Position numbers and translations under genes: made by a program
Shown here: positions 10,012 to 18,679 of the stretch, in pieces
How positions within the stretch are numbered: the stretch's first letter is position 1
Layout: each line of letters begins with the position of its first letter
Source of the DNA: Candidatus Nitrosocosmicus franklandus
GTDB lineage: Archaea > Thermoproteota > Nitrososphaeria > Nitrososphaerales > Nitrososphaeraceae
Direction: 5' to 3'
Assembly: GCF_900696045.1 (NCBI RefSeq)
Contig: NZ_LR216287.1
Coordinates: 2,213,854-2,277,853, forward strand
Length of the DNA: 64,000 bases
The notes under the pieces: generated by a model
Told to the model about the DNA's origin: nothing
Seen by the model: the letters and a program-made list of their open reading frames with translations, nothing else
Databases searched by the model: none

Positions 10012-11124
10012 TTAATAACCTGTAAATTCTTCTATTTTGATTTTTTCACTCGAAATTTTTAATTCTTCCTGCAATAATAACTTCATAGCCTTCAACATAC
10101 CTGGAGGACCGCAGATGTAGAATATAGCGTTGTTTAATAAGGGATTGTCGAGATACTTTAAGATCATTGATTTGTTTATCCTACCATACTCTCCCTTCCA
10201 ATTGTTGTCGGCATGTGATTGATATTCGCCACGGTTGTCTTCGCTTATAGTATAGATGATCCTTAGATTCTCGTTTAAAGATGACCAATCGTCAAACTCT
10301 TTTTTGAATAGAATGTTGTCTTGATTCTTATTTGAATCAAACATCACTATTTTTAAGGGTAGTTTTTTGTCTATAACATATTTAATCATGCTTCTAAAAG
10401 GAGTAACGCCTATTCCACCAGAGATAAATATAGCTGGTTTTGTATAATCTTCATGCAATACAAATTGTCCCTCAGGACCTTTAACCTTGACGTTAGCGCC
10501 TTCCTCTAATACAGCAAGCCTTTTCTTATAGGGGGACTCCCTTATCCTGGTAGTGAACATTATAAAGTCCTCTGTGGGTGACGATGAAAGGGTAAAATGC
10601 CTAATCGGACCTTTGGGATCGTTGCTGACATCGCCTATGTCAAAAAAGGCGAATTGACCGGCGTTATAATCTGATAGCGGTGTTTGTTGACCCTCTATTA
10701 CTGTTTGGCTTTTTTGTTTGCTAAACTTAAATGACATAACATCGGTTCCCTCAACCTTAACTTTTTCTAATAATTCTAATTCCACTAGGGGAGGTGATTT
10801 ACCTTTACTATGTACCTTAATCAGGATGTTACTGCCTTCTGTTTTTACTTCATAAACCGGTTCGGGTTCGCTTGCTGGGGGACTTGTCACCTCCCCAGTT
10901 CTTACGTCAAATTTAGAATTATGCCAAGGACATTCGATTTCATATTCATCGAGAGTGCCGTCTGCAAGAGGACCTCCCTCATGAGTACAGATGCTACCGA
11001 TGGCATAATATTTACCGTTAACATTAATGATGCATATGCTCTCTCCTTCAACTTGAACCTCTTTCATCTTTGATGAAGGTATGTCTTGAATATCAGCTAC
11101 TCTAACGAATTCTTTGTCCTCCAT
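10012..11124 (-). CDS. Rieske [2Fe-2S] domain fused to FAD/NAD(P) reductase
   Basis: A 370-residue single-chain electron-transfer protein. Residues 1-105 form a Rieske ferredoxin with ligands Cys46-Thr-His48 and Cys65-Pro-Trp-His68. Residues 115-370 form a ferredoxin-NADP-reductase-like module: the flavin-binding strand RHFTLSSSP, the nucleotide-binding GGIGVTPFRSM and a C-terminal YICGPPGMLKAM. The order Rieske then FNR implies NAD(P)H to flavin to [2Fe-2S] electron flow towards an unknown acceptor. Oxygenases and cytochrome P450s are typical acceptors of such chains; a P450 gene lies at 37923-39455 but is not linked. There are no membrane segments. The ATG at 11124 begins MEDKEFVRVADI, the usual Rieske N-terminus. 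Confidence 0.92.
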   Translation of the reverse strand: MEDKEFVRVADIQDIPSSKMKEVQVEGESICIINVNGKYYAIGSICTHEGGPLADGTLDEYEIECPWHNSKFDVRTGEVTSPPASEPEPVYEVKTEGSNILIKVHSKGKSPPLVELELLEKVKVEGTDVMSFKFSKQKSQTVIEGQQTPLSDYNAGQFAFFDIGDVSNDPKGPIRHFTLSSSPTEDFIMFTTRIRESPYKKRLAVLEEGANVKVKGPEGQFVLHEDYTKPAIFISGGIGVTPFRSMIKYVIDKKLPLKIVMFDSNKNQDNILFKKEFDDWSSLNENLRIIYTISEDNRGEYQSHADNNWKGEYGRINKSMILKYLDNPLLNNAIFYICGPPGMLKAMKLLLQEELKISSEKIKIEEFTGY

Positions 11125-11454
11125 TGATCATATCTAGTATATAAAACAATTTGTATAAAAGTTCCTCTTTGTGTTGTAAAATTTGTTGATTTCTATAAAT
11201 TATTATACATTTTGATACCATTCTAATCAAATTTGATTAATTTTATATCAGGATCCCAAATATTGTAATAATGAATAAATGAAATAAATTAACAGCCTTC
11301 TGTTCAGATATCAAATCATATTTTTTTATGTATGAATAAAAATAATTTAATTACATCTGTCTTTTATCTAATTAACAATATGACCTGAAAATCTTGTCAG
11401 TTTCATTTTACTCTGACACGTAATTAAGCGATCTTAAATATATCAATCCACATA

Positions 11455-11829
11455 TTACTTTTTAAAATTTTCAAGATATTCCTTCAATGCAATAGCATTG
11501 TTAAAATTTTCGTCTTTTGCTCCATATAGCAATATAATTGTGCCTTTTTCTCCCTTGCCCAAAATGGCATTCACCAATTTATCACATTTCTCAAGTTCTT
11601 TAAAATACCTTAATTTAAATTCATCCCATTTACTTTTATCGTGGTTAAACCATTTCCTTAATGAAGTACTTGGTGCAATGTCTTTTATCCAAAGATCAAC
11701 ATGTACGTCGTTTTTTCTTAGCCCTCGGGGCCAAAGCCTGTCTACCAAAATTCGGAATCCGCTATTTCCGTCATCACTCTTTCCTTTTGGATTGTTGTAT
11801 ATTCTTTCAATTCTTATCAATACTATCAC
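11455..11829 (-). CDS. DUF488 / YeaO-like protein
   Basis: A 124-residue member of the DUF488 family. The diagnostic stretch is [16 protein letters not shown], followed by the WFNHD and [13 protein letters not shown] motifs. The fold is a small alpha/beta domain of unknown biochemical activity. No cofactor motif is visible. It lies just upstream of an IS element but is not interrupted by it; the IS inserted beyond its promoter side at 11936. Confidence 0.88.
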   Translation of the reverse strand: MIVLIRIERIYNNPKGKSDDGNSGFRILVDRLWPRGLRKNDVHVDLWIKDIAPSTSLRKWFNHDKSKWDEFKLRYFKELEKCDKLVNAILGKGEKGTIILLYGAKDENFNNAIALKEYLENFKK

Positions 11830-11935
11830 AACGGATTTACAATTATTGCGAGCATAAGGTATTAAAGATTTGTCGTTTTCTAAACAAACAGTGGGACAAA
11901 ATGATCCAGTTAATGTGTATACGTGTATGAAAATA

Positions 11936-12602
11936 GGCTCTGTTCAGTTAACATGTTTTATTTCATTGTTATGATAGTCTACAAAGAGCCGCAGCCAATT
12001 CCGTACATGCTTTAACTTGCAGTTCTTTATTCTACAAGGAAAGTAATCATCGAAACTTTCGGTTCTATCCTTGATATATTGCATCGTTCTTTCGATTACA
12101 CTTTTCTCGTAAGAAGAATGAATATGGTGATCGAGTTTGAGAAACTGACAAGCCATGGGATACCAAGTCCCACCATCTGTAGAAACTGGGTGCTTTCCAT
12201 GAACTTTGATCAAATTAGAAAGATATCTTTCTGCAACAAACATGTTTCTCTCTTTGGATATAGAAAGTGCGAGGATCTGTCTGTTTGCAGGCTCTATCGC
12301 CACCCAAAGCCAGATGTATTCTGACCCTACCTTCAACATTGTCTCGTCTACAATATATTCTAGAATTCTTCTTCTTGATGCTTTCAATTTTTGAGGCCTG
12401 TATTTTTGAATCCAATTCCAGATGGAGACATGGTTTCTTTTATACATCTGAGACAATCTTTCCGAGGCTTTTCTTAAAGATAAACCTGAAAAGTACAAAT
12501 GTAAGCCATAATACACATACCTTGAAGGTGTTCTGTTTCTGCTAATCATAAAAGAAATAGGACATCTTCAAGCTATAGGTTTATCGTTAAATGAACAGAG
12601 CC
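11936..12602 (-). mobile_element. IS6-like insertion sequence, copy 1
   Basis: A 667-bp element bounded by inverted ends that begin GGCTCTGTTCA and extend through TTAAC with one mismatch (17 bp). It is flanked by a perfect 8-bp target duplication, TGAAAATA (11928-11935 and 12603-12610). The 8-bp duplication and single DDE transposase fit the IS6/IS240 group, though the element is shorter than most members. Its transposase is identical in protein sequence to copies 2 and 3. Confidence 0.95.
11944..12549 (-). CDS. IS6-like DDE transposase, copy 1
   Basis: A 201-residue transposase. The N-terminal part (1-60) is a helix-turn-helix-like region (LSLRKASERLSQMYKRNHVSI). The catalytic core follows with probable DDE residues Asp68 (IVDET), Asp125 (STDGG) and Glu153 (SVIER). 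The spacing between the last two is shorter than in IS26, and the protein is about 30 residues shorter than classical IS6 transposases. The frame is intact, so the element is probably mobile. Confidence 0.93.
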   Translation of the reverse strand: MISRNRTPSRYVYYGLHLYFSGLSLRKASERLSQMYKRNHVSIWNWIQKYRPQKLKASRRRILEYIVDETMLKVGSEYIWLWVAIEPANRQILALSISKERNMFVAERYLSNLIKVHGKHPVSTDGGTWYPMACQFLKLDHHIHSSYEKSVIERTMQYIKDRTESFDDYFPCRIKNCKLKHVRNWLRLFVDYHNNEIKHVN

Positions 12603-13021
12603 TGAAAATATTATTTACTTGACTGATTTCTTGTATATCTTGTCAATAGCTTTGGAATTAACCCTGTCTAACATTTTAATGATAGTATTCATTCTACCCC
12701 CTCAATTTCAAAAATTAGTGTATAAATATATTAATTATTCCTCGTTTCTCCAAAAGAGATTTGTAGATATTTTTACTTTCCTAAATAACAGATGAGAATT
12801 TCTTGTATATATAAACACTAGATCTAAGGATTAGTCGATTATGACTAAAGAAACTGTTTGAACTTAAAAATCTAATTCTAAATATAATAATATCTTGAGC
12901 TTTTAAATCTACAGTGTTAAATAATATAGTAAAAACATAGTATCAGAATTTTTTATTACTGCCAGATGCTTTAAAGGAAGGAAACAATATTCTTTATATA
13001 TTTAGACTATGGTAATAGAAT
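12603..13021. other. intergenic, upstream of CDGSH gene
   Basis: AT-rich. The only clear element is a TATA box, TTATATATT, at about 12993-13002, 25 bases before the next ATG. Confidence 0.5.
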
Positions 13022-13195
13022 ATGGCAAAAGTCGAACTCAAATGTACCGAAAATGGGCCCATCTTGGTAATGGTGGATGGTAAGACCACTGCAGCGTTAT
13101 GCAGGTGCGGGGGTTCTAAAAATAAACCGTACTGTGATGGAACACATTCTAAGATAGGTTTTAAGGCAGAAGCCAAAGATATTCAGGTTTTATGA
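13022..13195 (+). CDS. CDGSH iron-sulfur domain protein
   Basis: A 57-residue protein containing the CDGSH-type [2Fe-2S] motif C-x-C-x2-(S)-x3-P-x-C-D-x2-H, seen as CRCGGSKNKPYCDGTH at residues 27-42 (ligands Cys27, Cys29, Cys38 and His42). Such minimal proteins are small electron or cluster carriers. It is complete: ATG at 13022 with a TATA box 25 bases upstream and a natural end FKAEAKDIQVL. It lies just outside IS copy 1 and is otherwise isolated. Confidence 0.93.
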   Translation: MAKVELKCTENGPILVMVDGKTTAALCRCGGSKNKPYCDGTHSKIGFKAEAKDIQVL

Positions 13196-14188
13196 TCCCT
13201 TGAATCATTCAATTTCGCTAAAAATCGAAACAAACCGACAATAAACAAAAAGTTCAGTTTTTTATTAGATGGATATTTCCGCGTATGCTATTATATGGGA
13301 TGTCTGTCGATTACCTATTTTTTATTATAGAAACAGTTTAGGGAAAAACCATTTACAATAACAATGGTTTAAATTTAGTTTTCACCAAGCCGTTAATACT
13401 ACTGATCGTTGCACCCGATAACTGATTGGTTACTGGTATTTTTGGACACTCTCCGAATGAAAAATAGGTTATTGTGTAATGTATTGTCAATGCAAAACTG
13501 ATCTTTTGGTTCCTGATTAAGATACTTGGGCAGCAGTTAGAAAAACACAAAACTCCATATAAATTACGGGAGGATCCTGTTAGACTTGCATTTTGCTCGT
13601 TCGATAGATTTTGTTAATTAAAATTTCTCAAGGGTAGAATTAAACCAAATGGACCACTGGGGACCACATTGAAAATATGAAAGTTAAAATTTAATTTTGT
13701 TAAATAGGCGCTGTAAAAATCAAATAATCTAGCAGGCTTCTTTGCTTTAACAGTGGTTAAAGAATTATACATTCGTAGCGAACTTATTGTAATATAGATA
13801 GTTAGAGTTTGAGGATATTACTGATTAATGGGAAATTCAAAGTGTTTCTATAAGCAAATTATTTTTCTATGACAAAAGAAGTAGGACACATTAAGATAAC
13901 ACTATTATCTCGAATTAATTGAAAATATTCATATATCTAACTGGCTCTAGTAGCTTCTTTATCAATTATAATAATAGTGTAAATCAATCTGTAAGATTCG
14001 GATTGGTAACAGGAACAATTCTTTCAACCACATACGACAAGTTTAACATATTTTGGTAACACACTTTTTTATGGAAATATGCAATCCTCTTTTTTTGGTT
14101 CTAATTCACAGATGACAATTGATAGCTTTGAATCTTTGATGCTGTTCTAATAATTCGTTATTATCATTCTTTATGCCTGCCTACCTAC
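13196..14188. other. non-coding stretch of about 1 kb
   Basis: I find no supportable gene. One 8-bp inverted repeat (AAACCATT 13346-13353, AATGGTTT 13363-13370) is the only visible structure. Confidence 0.5.
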
Positions 14189-14857
14189 CTACCATGTATT
14201 TACATGTATTATTTTATCTACTGGATCTCTTGGTGCAGGCTTAAACGAACTTCCCTTATAATATGCTACGGGAAGCAAAGCCACCTGCATAACTTTTTCA
14301 TATGGGATTTTCAATAATTCGGAGGCGTCTTTTTCAAACCTAAGATGGAAGCTGGTCCAAGTAGTTCCTAATCCATGCAATCTGGCAGCTAACATGAAAT
14401 TCCAAACTGCAGGAGCTATGGATCCCCATATAGCACTTTGGACTACTACGGATACGTTTGATCCATCGGTTCTGCCTTCAACACAAGGAATAACAAATAC
14501 AGGAACATTTTTTAGATTGTCTACCAAATATTTTGCTGATTCGTATATTCTTCTTTGTGTTTTACTTTTCTTTGGGTCATCAGAATTCATAGTCTTGGCA
14601 ACAGAAGTTGGTGAATCTATATATGATTGCCATCCTTTTTGAAAAAGATCTGACAATGAATTCTTCAAGTATTGATCAGTAATAATCAAAAAGTGCCAAT
14701 TCTGTCTATTTGAAGCAGAAGGGGCCTGTTGGGCTATTTCTATACATTTTTTAACCAATTCTATTTCCACGGGTTTTTCAAGATCAAGTCTCTTTCTTAC
14801 TGCTCTTGTAGTTGTAAGTAATTCTTTAGGAGTTAAAGAAGTCATAATTATGACCAT
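14189..14857 (-). CDS. nitroreductase-family flavoprotein
   Basis: A 222-residue FMN-dependent oxidoreductase. Family marks are TRAVRKRLD at the N-terminus (the usual R-S/A-x-R-x-F/L FMN phosphate motif), APSASNRQNWHFLII, and the central GLGTTWTS loop. NAD(P)H-dependent reduction of nitro compounds, quinones or enones is typical; the physiological substrate is unknown. The encoded start could be the ATG at 14857 or the second ATG four codons in (14845), which gives MTSLTPKELL. It is not in an operon. Confidence 0.9.
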   Translation of the reverse strand: MVIIMTSLTPKELLTTTRAVRKRLDLEKPVEIELVKKCIEIAQQAPSASNRQNWHFLIITDQYLKNSLSDLFQKGWQSYIDSPTSVAKTMNSDDPKKSKTQRRIYESAKYLVDNLKNVPVFVIPCVEGRTDGSNVSVVVQSAIWGSIAPAVWNFMLAARLHGLGTTWTSFHLRFEKDASELLKIPYEKVMQVALLPVAYYKGSSFKPAPRDPVDKIIHVNTW

Positions 14858-15549
14858 GGATCTTCATTTATAAGATTAACGAAAGTTATGTTGAATGTAT
14901 GATGATTGATTCTAGTAAAACGAATAATAATAGTTAATTTGCTGTTGGAACTGTGTCAATCACAGAAATGGTAGTTAATCATATCCTGACAACATTGATT
15001 AGATCCTTATTGACTGATTATAAAGAAAAAGATATTTCAAAACAAAGATCCATCTCCCTTCGAATAAATCTTTCTGAGTGTTGATGTCTCGTTTTTATGT
15101 TGTTGCCAAAACCATAATTTTCATCGATTTCCACTTTTTGCAATACAAAACGTGTTACGTCCGATGTTAAATCCATTTCCGCACTTCTTGATTCCCTTTC
15201 TTTCTTGAAAGATGTCGTTGCTCGTTTATGTCAAATAACTGATAACATGAACTGAGCTACGGAAAAGTGTCGATCAATTTAATTAATAAAATTCTAATGG
15301 TAACATACTACTATTGCTATTTCTGATACTTGAATATTGATACGACTCCAAGGTGATAGAAAATTATAATTCGAAACAAGATAAAACAGACGTGTGATAG
15401 ACTTTTTGGATGTTTGCTACTAGTGACAGATTGAAATCACTAGATTATTTATAACCGATAATGGTCCAACCGAAAAACTTTTTTATTTTAAAAAGATTGA
15501 TAGAAAAAAGTTCATTCTTTATTGTTTGACTTTTGGATTAATTAATTAA
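14858..15549. other. non-coding stretch
   Basis: AT-rich spacer with no gene, RNA or strong palindrome seen. Confidence 0.45.
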
Positions 15550-15852
15550 TTAGTTAGTAGTATTGTTAGCATAAGTGGGCCCAATTTCTGATGGCGGTCT
15601 AGCGTTATCTGTCGTTGTCATATTATATGTTGGTTGAACTGGAGCATTGGAAAAACAGTTTGATTGAGATGTATTTATTCCTCTGTCTGGAGTGCAAAGT
15701 TCTTGAAGAGTTTGTGCAAATGCGTTTTGATAGACAAAGTCATAATATAATAGTCCTGCCACCCCTGAAAAAATAATAAACGAGACCAATTTAAGAAATG
15801 ACTTGTCAAAATTTTTAGTATCTAATTCTGGTTTAGTAATTAAATTCCTCAT
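15550..15852 (-). CDS. small membrane-anchored or secreted protein
   Basis: About 100 residues from ATG 15852 (an upstream in-frame ATG at 15885 would add 11). A single hydrophobic segment (LVSFIIFSGVAGLLYYDFVY) ends at NAFAQ, a pattern used repeatedly for exported proteins in this window. The short extracytoplasmic tail has two Cys (ELCTPDRG, SNCFSNAP) and many Asn/Thr. It is not a recognised family. Confidence 0.6.
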   Translation of the reverse strand: MRNLITKPELDTKNFDKSFLKLVSFIIFSGVAGLLYYDFVYQNAFAQTLQELCTPDRGINTSQSNCFSNAPVQPTYNMTTTDNARPPSEIGPTYANNTTN

Positions 15853-15885
15853 ATATATTATTTGTAAAAACATAATATTTAACAT

Positions 15886-16407
15886 TCGATACTATGTGGA
15901 TGCGGTTGTAAGTACAAAGCACTAACTTTTGTAGAATATTATTTAAAAGATTATCTGAGATACTAATCATCTATGAGGTAAATTTGTAACAGTCAAAATA
16001 TGTATATATGGTAATGATTGTACTTTACAAAATTTATTTTTCCTAAATTTCAACCTATTATACCTGTATATCTTCCAGACTCCATTGAGTTTTGAAGTTG
16101 TGGTGCAGCCTATACATTCTAATTGATCAGTCATTAGTGTTATTCATAAGATGTGCACATGACTTATTGAAAGGCAAATTTGCTTTTGATACTGCTCAAT
16201 GAATTACTGTTTATGTAAACGAAAATAATAACTGAAAATCGGAACATGAAATATATTGTAACAAACAACAGAAGAATACAAATCACAAAAAACTCGAGAT
16301 TCTCGACTCATAAGCAATTTGCAAGTCGATAGAGTGCATTAATTATGCTGTTGTGTACAAAAATAAAAATAATGATTTTTGATTAAATACATGGTGATGA
16401 GTTATTC
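15886..16407. other. non-coding stretch
   Basis: No gene seen between the small membrane protein and osmC. Confidence 0.45.
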
Positions 16408-16992
16408 TCACTTTTGAATTGATACATCAATTGGGGTTGGATGTGCTATTATATCAAATACTGGTGATCTTTTTTGCGCCAGATCTACTAGTTCTTTTAT
16501 TTTCTCTTCCGATGCGTCTGCTTTTACCTTGAACGTAACTTTTATTTTCTCGTATCCGTTTCTTACCTTCTCAGACATACCAAGAAGTCCTTGGATATCG
16601 AGGTCTCCTGATAATGTTGATTCTACCTCCTCAATCTTTATGCCTTGGGCAGCAGCATGGTAGATTAATGTCGTAGTGAGACAACCGTTTAATGCAGCTA
16701 GTGCGTATTCTACTGGGTTGGCACCCTGGTCTTTACCCAGTAATACAGGCGGTTCGTCTTTGTCAAATACAAAAGGCTTATCTCGAGCATGGGTTTGACA
16801 TGCACCATCAAAATCGTTTATTACGGTTTGATTATGTCCTCCATTAATCCACTTGCCTTTTGCACGGAAATTGAACTTTGAGATGTTGGGATTATCCTTG
16901 ATGACATTTATTGTACCAAAAAGGTTTGTAACGTTTACCCCATTTACTATTTTTTCATTTTCTATTTTCCTTGATTGACTTGTTTGATTCAT
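16408..16992 (-). CDS. OsmC/Ohr-family protein
   Basis: About 194 residues from the ATG at 16992. OsmC-family proteins are thiol-based peroxidases or organic hydroperoxide reductases. The paired Cys expected for the family are in GACQTHAR and NGCLTTTLIYHAA, and the C-terminal half (VESTLSGDLDIQG ... FKVKADASEEKIKELVDLAQKRSPV) is the typical OsmC dimer domain. The longer frame from 17031 would run through the 22-bp operator and TATA box, so 16992 is preferred: TATA is centred 27 bases upstream, a leaderless promoter. It is divergent from the RHH regulator gene and shares its operators, so regulation by that protein is likely. Confidence 0.92.
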   Translation of the reverse strand: MNQTSQSRKIENEKIVNGVNVTNLFGTINVIKDNPNISKFNFRAKGKWINGGHNQTVINDFDGACQTHARDKPFVFDKDEPPVLLGKDQGANPVEYALAALNGCLTTTLIYHAAAQGIKIEEVESTLSGDLDIQGLLGMSEKVRNGYEKIKVTFKVKADASEEKIKELVDLAQKRSPVFDIIAHPTPIDVSIQK

Positions 16993-16995
16993 ACC

Positions 16996-17017
16996 TAATG
17001 CTAGCATGCTAGCATTA
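16996..17017. promoter_or_regulatory. operator O1, 22-bp perfect palindrome
   Basis: A perfect palindrome whose core half-site is TGCTAGCA (core 16999-17014, centre 17006.5). It lies between the osmC TATA box and ATG, centred 14.5 bases before the start, so bound protein should block RNA polymerase. Confidence 0.85.
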
Positions 17018-17023
17018 TATAAA
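17015..17023 (-). promoter_or_regulatory. TATA box of osmC
   Basis: TTTATATAA on the minus strand, centred 27 bases before the ATG at 16992, as expected for a leaderless archaeal transcript. Confidence 0.7.
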
Positions 17024-17032
17024 TTTATCATT

Positions 17033-17052
17033 AATGCTATCTTGCTAGCAGT
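17033..17052. promoter_or_regulatory. operator O2, imperfect palindrome
   Basis: Core TGCTATCTTGCTAGCA at 17035-17050 (centre 17042.5), 36 bases from O1. It lies immediately upstream of the TATA box of the RHH gene, over the expected BRE, and also upstream of the osmC TATA, so it could serve both promoters. Confidence 0.8.
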
Positions 17053-17054
17053 AT

Positions 17055-17063
17055 CTATAAATA
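17055..17063 (+). promoter_or_regulatory. TATA box of the RHH regulator gene
   Basis: CTATAAATA centred 26 bases before the GTG at 17085, consistent with leaderless transcription from that start. Confidence 0.65.
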
Positions 17064-17084
17064 TTCTGTAACCTTATTCCTATT

Positions 17085-17816
17085 GTGACTCACACCCTTG
17101 TAATAAGAGGTTTTAGCGATAAGGTTCATGAAAAATTAGGTAATTTGGCTACCCAGAAAGGTGTATCTATAAACTCCATAGTAAGAGATGCTGTAGACAA
17201 GTGGTTAGAACAGCATCAATCAGAGACCATTAGAAAACACCATCTGATAATTTATTCAGATGACGAATCTTTGATAAAACTGTTAAAATCGATGGATAAG
17301 TTCGCTAAGGATAGTAACCTGTACAGATGTTTTTGTGGACCTTCGGATATCCAAGCGGCTAAATTGCTTGATAGATTAGGGTGGCGTAACTGTACGTTAG
17401 ACCCTTACTTTTATCTCAATAATCACCATAACCATCCCCACCATCAACACATCAAACAAAGAAACGGTATCTCTCAAACTCAAAATGAGAAAGATATTTA
17501 TGATTACTGTAGCAAGGTAATGGAAAATATTGCGAATAAAGCTGATAATGAACCAGTATGTTGTATGGATTTTCTTATAAATGATATTGGAAAGAATTCC
17601 TTGACAGAGGCATTGGCAATTGAAAAAGCATATGACAATGATAGGATAGGTGGATTCATGTATTGCACATACAAGACGGACGTATTGCTCGAGTCTGGTA
17701 CACAAGACCTCATAGATTTATTTGAAACACATGACCAGGTTTTTATTCTGAAAAAAGATGAAGTGTATAAATTGCATGTTACCAGGGAAAATGTACATAA
17801 ACTATTTTTAAACTAG
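17085..17816 (+). CDS. ribbon-helix-helix regulator with MEDS-like sensory domain
   Basis: A 243-residue protein from a GTG start. Residues 1-45 form an Arc/CopG-type ribbon-helix-helix: the strand HTLVIRGFSD, then helices KVHEKLGNLATQKG and SINSIVRDAVDKWLEQH. The remainder resembles the MEDS sensory domain (first described in the DcmR regulator): HHLIIYSDDESLIKLL at about 52, and near the end FMYCTYKTDVL ... DLIDLFETHDQVFIL, matching the family's Cys-x-Tyr and final L-x2-H strands. Odd features are RCFCGP, an HHNHPHHQH cluster at about 114-122 and a CC pair, which could bind metal or sense redox state. The assignment to MEDS is by eye. Being divergent from osmC and flanked by matching palindromes, it is probably the autoregulated DNA-binding protein of this locus. 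Confidence 0.8.
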   Translation: MTHTLVIRGFSDKVHEKLGNLATQKGVSINSIVRDAVDKWLEQHQSETIRKHHLIIYSDDESLIKLLKSMDKFAKDSNLYRCFCGPSDIQAAKLLDRLGWRNCTLDPYFYLNNHHNHPHHQHIKQRNGISQTQNEKDIYDYCSKVMENIANKADNEPVCCMDFLINDIGKNSLTEALAIEKAYDNDRIGGFMYCTYKTDVLLESGTQDLIDLFETHDQVFILKKDEVYKLHVTRENVHKLFLN

Positions 17817-17871
17817 TGGGATTGTCATAGTTTTTTAGATGTAGTCTGTATTCTTATTAATTATAATTATG

Positions 17872-17889
17872 ATGCTATCATGCTAGCAT
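17872..17889. promoter_or_regulatory. operator O3
   Basis: Core TGCTATCATGCTAGCA at 17873-17888 (centre 17880.5), palindromic with one mismatched pair. It is upstream of the TATA box of the next gene and 37 bases from O4. Confidence 0.8.
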
Positions 17890-17900
17890 AAAAACATATG

Positions 17901-17909
17901 TTTATATAT
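17901..17909 (+). promoter_or_regulatory. TATA box of the 17932 gene
   Basis: TTTATATAT centred 27 bases before the ATG at 17932, the same distance as in the osmC promoter. Confidence 0.7.
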
Positions 17910-17926
17910 CGCTAGCATGATAGCAG
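17910..17926. promoter_or_regulatory. operator O4
   Basis: Core CGCTAGCATGATAGCA at 17910-17925 (centre 17917.5), near-palindromic. It is centred 14.5 bases before the ATG at 17932, exactly as O1 is to osmC. Confidence 0.8.
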
Positions 17927-17931
17927 TATAT

Positions 17932-18393
17932 ATGAACAATCAATACTTAAAAACCTCTGTTATGGAGAACAATAAACAAACTAATTTCCAAAATGCTGAT
18001 AAGATGGCTGATGACCCTTGTGGTTTATCTGAAACTGCAAGGGTTTTTCTTTCAGAAAGCAATATACCCAGGCGATCGGTTATCATAACTCTAGAGAACA
18101 AATTCGAGTATAATCAAATAGTGGAACTATTGGACTCGATAATGTATCAAAAAAAATTGATGGATAGTTATGGATTGGACGGGATAAACAATAAATGGGA
18201 TCTTGATAAGTTTCCTGTTACTAAAACTGATACTCAAATGAATGGGATACAACGTGATATACAAACATACAATGAAACAGTGAAACAATACAATGAATAT
18301 TGTATACACCTTGGGTTAGAATATGGTATAGACATTGCTAGTGAAATGAAAAAAGGTTGTAAGATATTATTTCGACCCCCGGTCACATCGTAG
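17932..18393 (+). CDS. regulon member of unknown function
   Basis: A 153-residue soluble protein from ATG 17932. An in-frame ATG at 17917 lies inside operator O4 and is rejected as start. No known domain is recognised. The middle (SVIITLENKFEYNQIVELLDSIMYQKKLMDSYG) and end (IQTYNETVKQYNEYCIHLGLEYG) are predicted helical, with Cys at about 30, in NEYC and in KKGCKILF. Its promoter carries O3 and O4 in the same arrangement as osmC, so co-regulation by the RHH protein is strongly suggested. Functional ideas beyond that would be guesswork. Confidence 0.75.
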   Translation: MNNQYLKTSVMENNKQTNFQNADKMADDPCGLSETARVFLSESNIPRRSVIITLENKFEYNQIVELLDSIMYQKKLMDSYGLDGINNKWDLDKFPVTKTDTQMNGIQRDIQTYNETVKQYNEYCIHLGLEYGIDIASEMKKGCKILFRPPVTS

Positions 18394-18679
18394 ATTTATT
18401 AAGTGGCCAAAAGTATTGAGAGAATCTTTTGACCTCTTTTTTTAAATATGTTTTTCTGCATGAACGAAGCTATTGAAATTATGAAAGGGTTTGCTGCTTA
18501 CAGATGGTTCAATTATAAGTCCTTTATTATGGTCAAATTTGCCTTACATACCCCGAAATGAAGTTCCTATGTATAGTAACATATTGTCTTTTGTTCTGTA
18601 TGTTTAAATAGTACGTCGCATAGCCAATACTATTGAAGGATAATTTTTGGTTTAAAATAGTAACTATCTGGATAACATA
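18394..18679. other. intergenic
   Basis: Poly-T at about 18438-18445 (CTTTTTTTAAA) could end transcription of the preceding gene. Nothing else is seen. Confidence 0.4.

Noticed and set aside
9899-10060. Hydrophobic segment in a plus-strand frame
   Set aside because: No start codon, and it runs into the antisense of the Rieske/FNR gene.
12994-13176. 60-codon minus-strand frame over the CDGSH gene
   Set aside because: It is the antisense of the real CDGSH gene at 13022-13195.
17917-17931. Earlier start codon for the 17932 gene
   Set aside because: It lies inside operator O4; the ATG at 17932 fits the TATA distance and mirrors the osmC promoter exactly.
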